A DNA stretch of 32,874 nucleotides from an uncultured Oscillibacter sp. (GTDB taxonomy: Bacteria; Bacillota; Clostridia; Oscillospirales; Oscillospiraceae): assembly GCA_910576845.1 (NCBI GenBank), contig CAJTJA010000024.1, forward strand, positions 1-32,874, in the 5' to 3' direction. Made by a program: the position numbers and the translations under genes. Position 1 is the first letter of the stretch. Every line of letters begins with the position of its first letter. The notes under the pieces are model-generated. The model saw nothing but the letters and a program-made list of their open reading frames with translations. It ran no database searches and was not told where the DNA came from. Of this stretch, positions 7,839 to 15,145 are shown piece by piece.

Positions 7839-9140
7839 TCAGTTCAAAATGTTCTTCAGCTTTTCAATGCATTGGTCATAGCTGAAAGACTCGTCAATTT
7901 CCTGGGTTAAAAATCCGTTAACTGCGTCAATTTTTGAAAGGGCGTAGTCAAGGTTTCGGTTTGTTCCCGGCTTATAAGCGCCAATGGCTACCAGGTCTGC
8001 ATTTTTTTCATAGGTGCTGAGAATATCCCGGAGCCGTGAAGCCAGCTGCCGGTGCTCCGGAGAGACGATTTCCACCATCAGGCGGGAAATGCTGGCGGAT
8101 ACGTCAATAGCTGGATAGTGATTGCTGTTTGCCAAGGCCCGCGACAGAACGATATGCCCGTCCAAAATACCCCGGACGGTGTCGGCTATCGGCTCATTGG
8201 TATCATCACCCTCCACCAAAACGGTATAAACACCGGTGATGGAACCTCTGTCAAAATTGCCGCTCCGCTCCAAAAGCTTGGGCATCTCCGCATACATGGA
8301 AGGGGTATAGCCTCTGGACACCGGCGGTTCACCGATGGCAAGCCCGATTTCCCTCTGAGCCATGGCAAACCGCGTCAGAGAATCCATCATAAGAAGCACA
8401 TCGTAGCCCTGATCCCGGAAATACTCCGCAATGCCTGTCGCCACGCTGGGACATTTCATCCGCAGCATAGCGGGCTGGTCGGAAGTGGCCACCACCAATA
8501 CAGAGCGGCGCATGCCCTCTTCTCCCAGGTCCTTCTGCACAAACTCCAAGACTTCTCTTCCCCGTTCGCCCACTAGGGCGATTACGTTGATATCCGCCTT
8601 GACGTTCTTTGCGATCATACCCATCAGCGTCGATTTCCCGACGCCGGAACCCGCAAATATTCCGATACGCTGGCCTTTTCCGATGGTAATCATTCCATCA
8701 ATGGCCTTGACTCCAAACTCCATTCGCTCCCGGATGGGGGGGCGGCGGAGTGGATTGATATAAGAACCGCCGACACAATAAGCGTCTCCGCCTTCAAAGG
8801 GGGCCTTACCGTCAATGGGCTGGCCCATGGCATTGATAATCCGGCCCCGGAGGAACTCTCCCACTCGAAGAGTCAATTGCCGTCCGGTATTTCGGACAAA
8901 ATTTCCGGCCGAAATGCCGTTCATGTCGGAATAGGGCATCAATAAAATGTGGTCGTTCTTGAAGCCTACCACTTCAGCCGTAACCTGCCCCCCGGAATCA
9001 CCGTTATATATACGGCAGATATCTCCGACAGCCGCCCGGCCGCCGGAGGCCTCAATGGACATCCCGACAATATTTTCAATTTTCCCGGTCAGGCTGTAAG
9101 TCTCTGCATTATATACCTGACGGATCATCTGCCGGAACAT
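7839..9140 (-). CDS. fliI: Flagellar export ATPase FliI
   Basis: FliI is the F1-beta-like hexameric ATPase of flagellar type III export. Walker A AGSGVGKS is at about residues 163-170, Walker B is in VLLMMDSLTR, and the conserved ALVGERGREV and GYTPS segments are present. I set the start at the ATG at 9140 (433 aa, like other FliI), because AAGGAG lies 5 nt upstream and the preceding 25 codons, which open from a TTG at 9215, look unlike the family. With this start there is a 147-nt gap after fliH in which I see no gene. FliI acts with FliH and FliJ, encoded on either side. Confidence 0.95.
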   Translation of the reverse strand: MFRQMIRQVYNAETYSLTGKIENIVGMSIEASGGRAAVGDICRIYNGDSGGQVTAEVVGFKNDHILLMPYSDMNGISAGNFVRNTGRQLTLRVGEFLRGRIINAMGQPIDGKAPFEGGDAYCVGGSYINPLRRPPIRERMEFGVKAIDGMITIGKGQRIGIFAGSGVGKSTLMGMIAKNVKADINVIALVGERGREVLEFVQKDLGEEGMRRSVLVVATSDQPAMLRMKCPSVATGIAEYFRDQGYDVLLMMDSLTRFAMAQREIGLAIGEPPVSRGYTPSMYAEMPKLLERSGNFDRGSITGVYTVLVEGDDTNEPIADTVRGILDGHIVLSRALANSNHYPAIDVSASISRLMVEIVSPEHRQLASRLRDILSTYEKNADLVAIGAYKPGTNRNLDYALSKIDAVNGFLTQEIDESFSYDQCIEKLKNILN

Positions 9141-9287
9141 AGCTTCTCCTTCTGCGCTGGAAATTGTTTTAGAAACGGCGGTCTGCCGGGCTGGGGCACA
9201 TTTTTTATTGGGCAAGGCAGTTTCCCACCAGAACCTTGACGGATTTTAAAAGGAGTCCAAGTATAGGCGCCCCGTTTTCGACAAGGC

Positions 9288-10181
9288 CTATATGCTGCCG
9301 CCAAGGTTCATTCCGCTGAAACTGACGCCCTCCTCTACCGGTCCGGCATCAGACAGCAGGGTCCTGATGTTATTCATCTGCGTGGCAGCGCTGGCATCCA
9401 CAATCTCATCCGGAGTCTCAATGATGCAGGTGCCCGCTTCATCATCTGCCATGGGAATAATGCGAACCCGGTCGCTGAGCGCCGACAGCGCTGTCATCAA
9501 AGAAGCCGGCACCCTTGACAAATGCTTTGCGTCGCATTCCGCAATATAGATGTGCGCCCACTCCCGGCGCTTCCGTTTGTCAATAGCGGTTTGTATCATC
9601 CGGCAGATTACTTCACTGCTGCTTTTAAGGCTGACACACACCACCTTTTCCGCGATGGCGATAGCGAGGTCTCTTAACTCATCTATATTTTCTTCCATTT
9701 GCCGGTCCAAAGCGGCCCCGGCGCGCTCCAAAAAATTTTCGAACTCGGCAGCCAGAGCGGCCGCCTGCTGCTCCTGAGACTTTCGGCCCTCTTCCATAGC
9801 CTGAGCAACCCCTTGGGCCACTCCCTCAGCCCGGCCGGCCTCCAAGCCGCTCTGGCGGGAGGACTCAAAAAGCGTCTCCGCTTTCAGTTCTGCCTCCAGA
9901 CGAGCCTGATCCAAAATCTCTTCCGCCCGGCGGCGGGCATCCGCAATGATCTGCTCCGCCTGAATCTGGGCGTAACTTACCGGGTCCGGCTCCGGCTCCT
10001 CCGGAGGAGTTTTATCCTCCAGAGGAACATCCGCCTCCGGCACTTCCGGCAATTTCGCCTCTTCTTCAAAAACAGGAGGGGGAACAGAGGACTCCTCTTC
10101 TTCCAGAACCAAGTCCGCCGCTTCAGGAAACTTATAGGGTTCGGCCTTGGGACGCATAATGGATTTCCAAATACTAGGCAA
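9288..10181 (-). CDS. fliH: Flagellar assembly protein FliH
   Basis: FliH is the peripheral stator that holds FliI at the export gate. It is 297 aa. There is an acidic Pro/Glu-rich N-terminus (about 10-70). A long Ala/Glu/Arg helix follows (about 75-165) with GxxxG-type repeats such as SGLEAGRAEGVAQGVAQ. The C-terminal domain contains the conserved LRDLAIAIAEKVV. It starts at TTG 10181, which overlaps the fliG stop by 8 nt and has AAAGGA 8 nt upstream, pointing to translational coupling. An ATG at 10157 lacks a good ribosome site. Confidence 0.9.
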   Translation of the reverse strand: MPSIWKSIMRPKAEPYKFPEAADLVLEEEESSVPPPVFEEEAKLPEVPEADVPLEDKTPPEEPEPDPVSYAQIQAEQIIADARRRAEEILDQARLEAELKAETLFESSRQSGLEAGRAEGVAQGVAQAMEEGRKSQEQQAAALAAEFENFLERAGAALDRQMEENIDELRDLAIAIAEKVVCVSLKSSSEVICRMIQTAIDKRKRREWAHIYIAECDAKHLSRVPASLMTALSALSDRVRIIPMADDEAGTCIIETPDEIVDASAATQMNNIRTLLSDAGPVEEGVSFSGMNLGGSI

Positions 10182-11223
10182 TGATATCGTCCTTTCCGCC
10201 CTTCAGGATGATGATTTCACCCTTTTCCTCCAGTCCTCGAATAATACCGACAATGCGCTGCTGTGCTTCTTCCACATCCTTCATGCGAACGTTGGAGGTA
10301 ATTTCCAGATCGTCCTTGATGCTCTGGGCCATACGGGTGGACATATTCGCGAAGAGCTTGTTCGCCACTTCCGAATTGGCAGCCTTGAGGGCCAGCACCA
10401 GGTCTCTTGGGTCGCAGTCCCGGACGAAACGCTGCACCGAGCGGTCATCCATGGTAATGATATCCTCGAAAACAAACATCCGCTTGCGGATTTCGTCCGC
10501 CAGATCGGGATCGGACAGGCCGTCGAAGATATTCTTTTCGCTGGTCCGGTCCAAATTGTTCATTACGTCGGCCACATAGTCTATGCCGCCGACCTTGATA
10601 TTGGTATCGGTCATGATATTGGAGAATCGGTTGTGCATTTCCATCTCCACGATCTTGATAGCCGCCGGGGACACGCTGTCCAGTTTGGCGATGCTCTCCA
10701 CCACCTGAATCTGCCTCTTCTCCTCCAACTGGGCGATCACACCCGCCGCCTTGTCCGCGTCTACATAGGAGAGCACCAGGGCGATCGTCTGCGGCCGCTC
10801 GCTCCGCAGAGCGGAATAAAGGGACTTGATATCCGCTTTGTCCATAAAGGAGAATTCCCGGTTTTTCAGGCTCTTGGTTACCTTGCCCAGGAGTTCCGCT
10901 GCCGCCTGCTCACCATAGGCTTTCTCCAAAACGGCCCTGGCATACTCCAGGCCGCCTTCAGTGACAGCTTTATTGGTCATGCAGAGCTGGTAGAATTCAT
11001 TCAGAACATCTTCCGTCTGCTGAGTGGTCAGCACACCGAGCCGGGCCACTTCCAGCGTCAGCTGTTCAACTTCTTCGTCCTCCATAAACTTGTAGAGGAG
11101 AGATGCCTTTTCCGCTCCCAGGGCAATGATAACCGCCGCCGCCTTTTGGGAGGTGCTGAGCTCCACCTGCTTTGTTGTCTTCGCCGCCGCCTGGGGGGCG
11201 GCCGCTGTTGCTGCCTCAGCCAT
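10174..11223 (-). CDS. fliG: Flagellar motor switch protein FliG
   Basis: FliG links the MS ring to the C ring and receives stator torque. The 349-aa protein has an Ala-rich N-terminal tail and the FliF-binding domain from about residue 22 (STSQKAAAVIIALGAEKAS). The middle-domain motif reads ERPQTIALVLSYV (usual form EHPQ). The C-terminal torque helix is FVFEDIITMDDRSVQRFVRD, with the expected charged residues. It overlaps fliF by 8 nt at its start and fliH by 8 nt at its end. Confidence 0.97.
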   Translation of the reverse strand: MAEAATAAAPQAAAKTTKQVELSTSQKAAAVIIALGAEKASLLYKFMEDEEVEQLTLEVARLGVLTTQQTEDVLNEFYQLCMTNKAVTEGGLEYARAVLEKAYGEQAAAELLGKVTKSLKNREFSFMDKADIKSLYSALRSERPQTIALVLSYVDADKAAGVIAQLEEKRQIQVVESIAKLDSVSPAAIKIVEMEMHNRFSNIMTDTNIKVGGIDYVADVMNNLDRTSEKNIFDGLSDPDLADEIRKRMFVFEDIITMDDRSVQRFVRDCDPRDLVLALKAANSEVANKLFANMSTRMAQSIKDDLEITSNVRMKDVEEAQQRIVGIIRGLEEKGEIIILKGGKDDIIA

Positions 11224-12871
11224 TGCCGTCTCCCCCTTTCAGCCATGCCTTGATCATCTGTGCCGCGATTTCTGGGTTGTCGCTGGCAAACTGGCGGATA
11301 TCCTTCCGCAGCTCCATGCTCCGTTCCATTTCCAGGTCCATCACATCGGCGCCGCTCTCGGGTGCTCCGCCCTCCAGGCCCAGGCCTGCCACGCGCAGCA
11401 GCGCCTCTGCCTCCTCGCGCTGGCGCGCCTCCTCTTCTGCCTGCTTTCTACGCTTCTTCCGGCGCAGCAGCAGAATCACAGTCAGAAGGATGATGAACAG
11501 CAGCAAGCCTACTCCCGCCGCAATCAGTATCCACAAATCCACTTTCAGGCTGTCGTCCGGAGCATCCGCCGGGGGCCGGGTGGGATCGTAGAACTCCATG
11601 GAAACCACAGAAATTTTGTTATTCAGGATTTCCTCTCCAGTGACGGGATCCAGTTCACCTGTAATATTGGCCGCCCGGGCCACATGCTGGCGAATGGCGT
11701 CTACATTGAAATCTCCCGCCGTCCGGGCATTGACAGACACCGCCACAGAGCAGTCGGTCATCTTGACCGCGCCGTTGTTGTCAATGTTGATGACGCTGTG
11801 AGTATTGTCGTAGTCAATGCGCTTTGTCCCACCGAGGGCCCGGTCGCCCTCTTCAGGATCAACCGCCGCCTCCACCTGTTCCGGCAGATCAGCGTTAGAC
11901 TCGGTGCCTACCAGGCCGCCGGGCAGCTCCTCGCCAGGCCGGCCCACATAATACGCCCAATCTTCACCGCTCACGATACCCCGGCCATCCGTGGAGCCAT
12001 CCTGAGCGTAAGGCGGGAGAATGGTTTCGTTACGCTCTTCGGTGGTCCGGTTGACTTCCACCTCACAGGTGACGCCTACACGGACGTTATCCTGACCGAA
12101 GAAAGGAGACAGCACATTCATAACCTGCGTGCGGATACGGTTTTCCATGGCCTGTTGAAGCTGTATCTTCAGTGCCGAGGCCTCTCCGTTCAGCGCGTCC
12201 CCCGTCAGGTAGACATTACCGACCGTGTCGGTGATACTAACGGAATCAATCTCCAATCCCTGGACCGAATGGGACACAAAGTGCTGAATAGCTTCGGCCT
12301 GCCCATCGGTGAGCATCTGCCCCTCCACCATCGTCACATTGACGGCAGCGCTGGCCTCCACCACGTTATTGCTGTCCAATATGTAAGCCCGGTTTTCCCC
12401 GGGTGTGATGTTTACAGTAGCTTCCACCACATTGGGAAAACTTCGAATCGTCGCCGCCATGTTCGTCTGAAGATCCAGCAGGTAGGCGGTCTTCCGCTCT
12501 TCGTTGGTAGAAAAGCTCCCAATATTCTCCAGATAATAGTGTCCGGTCTGATTCAGGTTTTCCATCAGGATGCCGGCCTTCAGCGCCGACTCCTGTCCAG
12601 CGGGCACCAAAATGGTATTTCCGTCTTCTACTTTATAATCTGTGACGCCCCGGTTGCTCAGAAAGTTCAGGATGGTGGATGCCTCAGTGTTGCTCACCTG
12701 CGTGACCAGCACGGCGTAATCCTGTTTATTCAGCGTCAAAACGATGGCGATGGCCACGATAAGTGCCACCAAAACAGCGGCGATGACGATCCATATCTTT
12801 CGGGAAACTTTTTTCAGACGCTCCTTCGTCTTGTCAAAGAGCGCCTTCGCCTTTTCCTTCACGTCGTTCAA
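11216..12871 (-). CDS. fliF: Flagellar MS-ring protein FliF
   Basis: FliF forms the membrane MS ring on which the motor is built. It is 551 aa with membrane helices at about 25-47 and 447-470. Between them lie ring-building YscJ-like domains (QDYAVLVTQVSNTEASTILNFL split by variable loops). The cytoplasmic tail ends LEMERSMELRKDIRQFASDN followed by PEIAAQMIKAWL, the FliG-binding motif. The start codon is TTG with a near-perfect AAGGAGGTGA 9 nt upstream. It ends inside fliG. Confidence 0.96.
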   Translation of the reverse strand: MNDVKEKAKALFDKTKERLKKVSRKIWIVIAAVLVALIVAIAIVLTLNKQDYAVLVTQVSNTEASTILNFLSNRGVTDYKVEDGNTILVPAGQESALKAGILMENLNQTGHYYLENIGSFSTNEERKTAYLLDLQTNMAATIRSFPNVVEATVNITPGENRAYILDSNNVVEASAAVNVTMVEGQMLTDGQAEAIQHFVSHSVQGLEIDSVSITDTVGNVYLTGDALNGEASALKIQLQQAMENRIRTQVMNVLSPFFGQDNVRVGVTCEVEVNRTTEERNETILPPYAQDGSTDGRGIVSGEDWAYYVGRPGEELPGGLVGTESNADLPEQVEAAVDPEEGDRALGGTKRIDYDNTHSVINIDNNGAVKMTDCSVAVSVNARTAGDFNVDAIRQHVARAANITGELDPVTGEEILNNKISVVSMEFYDPTRPPADAPDDSLKVDLWILIAAGVGLLLFIILLTVILLLRRKKRRKQAEEEARQREEAEALLRVAGLGLEGGAPESGADVMDLEMERSMELRKDIRQFASDNPEIAAQMIKAWLKGGDGNG

Positions 12872-12925
12872 CCGCTGTCACCTCCTTCTCTCTGCCGCGG
12901 GCGCGGCGTCCTGTAGACATGATTC

Positions 12926-12957
12926 GTGCTGCCCCAGACACAAGGACCGGGCAGCAC
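12926..12957 (-). other. 9-bp hairpin between fliE and fliF
   Basis: Arms GTGCTGCCC (12926-12934) and GGGCAGCAC (12949-12957) pair perfectly around a 14-nt loop, in the 122-nt gap between the fliE stop and the fliF start. No T-run follows in the direction of transcription. It may be a processing or stability element; function is not shown. Confidence 0.4.
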
Positions 12958-12993
12958 AGGGAGGACTTCCCCTATCCGCCGTTTCCTCTTTGC

Positions 12994-13308
12994 TTAGAGG
13001 TTGATTCTGCTCAGCTCGGAGTAGACATCCAGTGCCTTGTTCCGCAGCTGAATCAGCAGATTCACCGCTGTCTGGTTCTTGCTCGCGGCAATCATGGTAG
13101 CGGCGGGGTTATCCAGCTGGCCTGTTGCCAGCAGATATTGGGATTCTTTAAATTCCGCGTCCGTCTCTTTCACATTATCAATAGCGGAGCGGAAAATGGC
13201 GCCAAAGACGCTCTCCCCCTCTTGGAAGGAAGCGTCCCGCACTTCTTTTCTCTTATCACCGTCGCTGAGCGGTGTCAGCGGCGTCAGCTTCTCCATGGGT
13301 GTCAGCAT
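12994..13308 (-). CDS. fliE: Flagellar hook-basal body protein FliE
   Basis: FliE joins the MS ring to the rod. The 104-aa protein has the family core FGAIFRSAIDNVKETDAEFK and the C-terminal helix NQTAVNLLIQLRNKALDVYSEL. The start is ATG 13308 with AAAGGAGG 11 nt upstream; a second Met four codons later is also possible. The flgB-flgC-fliE-fliF order is the standard opening of the Firmicute flagellar operon. Confidence 0.94.
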   Translation of the reverse strand: MLTPMEKLTPLTPLSDGDKRKEVRDASFQEGESVFGAIFRSAIDNVKETDAEFKESQYLLATGQLDNPAATMIAASKNQTAVNLLIQLRNKALDVYSELSRINL

Positions 13309-13354
13309 GGCAATAACCGCCTCCTTTTGCTAATCCAAAAATCAAAAGCACCTT

Positions 13355-13813
13355 TTATTTGCCGATCTGCAATCCGTCGGTAATGACGGTCTTCATCGTG
13401 TTGAACATTGTAACATTTGCGGAATATGCCTGCGTGGCGGCCATGGCGTCGGCGATTTCCTTTACCATATCCACATTCGGCATCTCCACATAACCATCTT
13501 CATTGGCGTCCGGGTGTGTGGGATCATAAACCAGCTTCATAGGAGAAGGGTCTTCCACAATCTGAGTCACCCGCACACCGCCGGCAGCCTCGCCGTTGGG
13601 AACCATGCCCGTGGACGCTTTTGCCATGGCGCGGCGAAACCCGTCTCTCCCTGTCTTGGCTTCAAAGACCACCATCTTTCTCCGGTAGGAACCCTCGCCG
13701 TTCTCCACCCGCGTTGTGGTGGAGTTGGTCACATTCTCCCCCACAATATCCAGCCGGAGCTGCTGGGCTGTCAGTCCCGAAGCCACAATATTCATAGAAC
13801 TTAAAAATGCCAT
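13355..13813 (-). CDS. flgC: Flagellar proximal rod protein FlgC
   Basis: FlgC is a proximal rod subunit. The 152-aa length is as expected. The N-terminal rod motif MNIVASGLTAQQLRLDIVG is followed by ENVTNSTTTR (the usual NxANxxT region). The C-terminal rod helix is VDMVKEIADAMAATQAYSAN. The ATG has GGGGAG 8 nt upstream. A 161-nt gap separates it from flgB; I see no gene there. Confidence 0.95.
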   Translation of the reverse strand: MAFLSSMNIVASGLTAQQLRLDIVGENVTNSTTTRVENGEGSYRRKMVVFEAKTGRDGFRRAMAKASTGMVPNGEAAGGVRVTQIVEDPSPMKLVYDPTHPDANEDGYVEMPNVDMVKEIADAMAATQAYSANVTMFNTMKTVITDGLQIGK

Positions 13814-13974
13814 AACTCAAACTCCCCATTCCTCGCCGGCCATGCTCCCGGCAATTCCGAAAGACCGGAAAACCAGTCCCCCGGCCGTTTATTCCGTTTT
13901 GCAAAGCCCACGCTCTCGTTCTGTTTAGCTGTATAAAGCAGAAAAGCGCTCATGCTGCGAAAACCCGCTTCACT

Positions 13975-14367
13975 TTACTGACCCTTAATCGCCGCATTCA
14001 AAATGGCCAAATCCGTATTGATGGAACTCATCACATAACGCATCTGATAAGCGTTGCGGATAGCCTCCGCCGCTTGAGCGGTGACGTTCACCCCGTTATC
14101 GTCCATCCGGGTCTGGACCGTCTGCTCTGTTACGCTGAAAGGAGTCCCCTCCAGCACCTGACGCATGGACTTCACCGGTGCGGCCCCCTTGGATGCCTGA
14201 AGCAGCCTGCCTTTCAGGCTTTCTTCAAAGGTAACGACTTTCTCCTGATAGCCGGGTGTCTCAGCATTGGAAATGTTGTCCGCAATGGCGGCCTGCTTGG
14301 TCCACAGATAACCCAAGGATTTTTCCAGCATTAAAAAAGAGTTGCTTGACAGGAAATCCATCCGCAT
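13975..14367 (-). CDS. flgB: Flagellar proximal rod protein FlgB
   Basis: FlgB is the first rod subunit and the first gene of the operon in this window. It has the family segment LWTKQAAIADNISNAETPGY near the N-terminus, and an adjacent helix at the C-terminus ending LAILNAAIKGQ. The ATG at 14367 lies only 3 nt after GGAGG; the Met two codons on (14361) has the better 9-nt spacing and is a likely true start. The 5' region of several hundred nt is described separately. Confidence 0.94.
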   Translation of the reverse strand: MRMDFLSSNSFLMLEKSLGYLWTKQAAIADNISNAETPGYQEKVVTFEESLKGRLLQASKGAAPVKSMRQVLEGTPFSVTEQTVQTRMDDNGVNVTAQAAEAIRNAYQMRYVMSSINTDLAILNAAIKGQ

Positions 14368-14916
14368 TACCCTCCAATCGCATTCTTTACTGTACTGTTA
14401 AATAAGCAAAAATGTCGCTTTCATACGAAAGCTCCATTGAGCAGCAAAATTTTGCCCAAACAAAGCAAACGCAAGGGTTGCCGGCTAAAGCCGGCCGGCT
14501 TCCATTAAAAATTCACGTCTGCAAACCATCCGCAAACTTTCAGCGGCAAAACCCGGCAAAACTGCCGGAAAGGCACACGCTTTTTACAATGTGTGTGGCT
14601 TATGAGGCAAGCTCTCCAATATATTCAGAAGCGAGGTTTTCTATTCCACCGGATTGAGCCGGCGCTCCTCTTCCCGACCACCGCTGCCCATTCTCTTTCC
14701 GCCTGTTTGCATGTGCGTTTTGCAACACCGCCGTTTGTCCCGTCTAATTTGGTATTCTTCATTATGAACTATTCCAGCAGAAAAATCAAGTGCTTTTTTG
14801 CCCGGCGCCTCTGGCAATTTTAAGAAAGCGGCGCCAATTCTCCCCAATTTATTCAAAAATGCGTTGCCAGCGTTTGTTCTCGCTGAACAATTCTTGATCT
14901 GTGCTTCCATTATGTT
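14368..14916 (-). promoter_or_regulatory. Predicted ~550-nt leader of the flagellar operon
   Basis: From the predicted start site near 14916 to flgB there is no convincing gene. The stretch contains many inverted repeats on the transcribed strand: GGCGCC at two places 26 nt apart around 14790-14840, CCGGCA/TGCCGG at 14553-14568 followed by GTTTTG, the paired GCCGGCT/AGCCGGC at 14480-14495, the 12-mer palindrome at 14444-14455 and GCTTTC/GAAAGC at 14417-14432. An 89-codon open frame (14641-14910) begins 6 nt from the predicted start site but has no ribosome site and low complexity. Long leaders upstream of flgB with c-di-GMP riboswitches are known in Clostridioides difficile; I could not match the riboswitch consensus here. 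Confidence 0.55.
14417..14500. repeat. Cluster of short perfect inverted repeats upstream of flgB
   Basis: Three elements lie within 84 nt: GCTTTC-ATAC-GAAAGC (14417-14432), the perfect palindrome GCAAAATTTTGC (14444-14455), and GCCGGCT-AA-AGCCGGC (14480-14495) overlapping the palindrome AGCCGGCCGGCT (14489-14500). They are 50-133 nt upstream of flgB. They could be protein operators or RNA hairpins in the leader; the sequence alone does not decide. Confidence 0.6.
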
Positions 14917-14922
14917 GTCGAA

Positions 14923-14951
14923 ATTATATCGATTTTTTGCTCAAAAGTCAA
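14923..14951 (-). promoter_or_regulatory. Strong vegetative promoter for the flagellar operon
   Basis: On the minus strand TTGACT (14951-14946) and TATAAT (14928-14923) are separated by exactly 17 nt, an 11/12 match to the housekeeping consensus. Transcription should start near 14916 and run toward flgB. No comparably good site is seen nearer flgB; the best alternative (TTGCTG, 16 nt, TATGAA, about 70 nt upstream of flgB) is weak. Confidence 0.75.
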
Positions 14952-15017
14952 GGCTTTTCCAAACATCCTGACATATGGAGCCAGGAATTTTTACAGGCGT
15001 CAAACCTCGCTTCGTTC

Positions 15018-15046
15018 TTGCTATTTCCAATTTCGTGTGGTAGAAT
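15018..15046 (+). promoter_or_regulatory. Promoter of the c-di-GMP phosphorelay operon
   Basis: TTGCTA (15018-15023), a 17-nt spacer ending in TGG, and TAGAAT (15041-15046) form a good housekeeping promoter with a TG-type extension. The predicted start is near 15053, only 6 nt before the first possible ATG (15059). This argues for the downstream TTG start at 15146. Its -35 and that of the divergent flagellar promoter are 66 nt apart. Confidence 0.65.
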
Positions 15047-15071
15047 TGAGAAGTTATTATGTGGATGTCCT

Positions 15072-15114
15072 GCGGCTTCTTTTCCGAAGCCGCCCCGGCG
15101 GGCTCATCCCCGCC
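15072..15114 (+). promoter_or_regulatory. Two consecutive hairpins in the leader of the response-regulator gene
   Basis: GCGGCTTC/GAAGCCGC (15072-15079 with 15086-15093, 6-nt loop) is followed at once by GGCGGG/CCCGCC (15097-15102 with 15109-15114, 6-nt loop). They lie between the predicted start site and the ribosome site AAGGAAG (15131). Neither is followed by a T-run. No known riboswitch consensus is recognised. Confidence 0.5.
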
Positions 15115-15145
15115 AGTAAAAGCCCAGAACAAGGAAGTGATCCTT

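Noticed and set aside
9141..9215. 25-codon extension of FliI from a TTG at 9215
   Set aside because: The ATG at 9140 has a better ribosome site and gives the usual length; the extension is not family-like, though it cannot be excluded.
11126..12916. 596-codon plus-strand frame across fliF, and 3469-5046 across flgE
   Set aside because: Both are shadows of well-recognised flagellar genes and resemble no family.
14687..14722. Minus-strand stretch resembling the c-di-GMP-I riboswitch opening (CGCACATGCAAAC, then GGAAAG)
   Set aside because: The paired stems around the tetraloop and the later conserved blocks are absent, so the likeness is probably chance.
14641..14910. 89-codon minus-strand open frame in the flgB leader
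   Set aside because: No ribosome site, start only 6 nt from the predicted transcript start, and no protein-like pattern.
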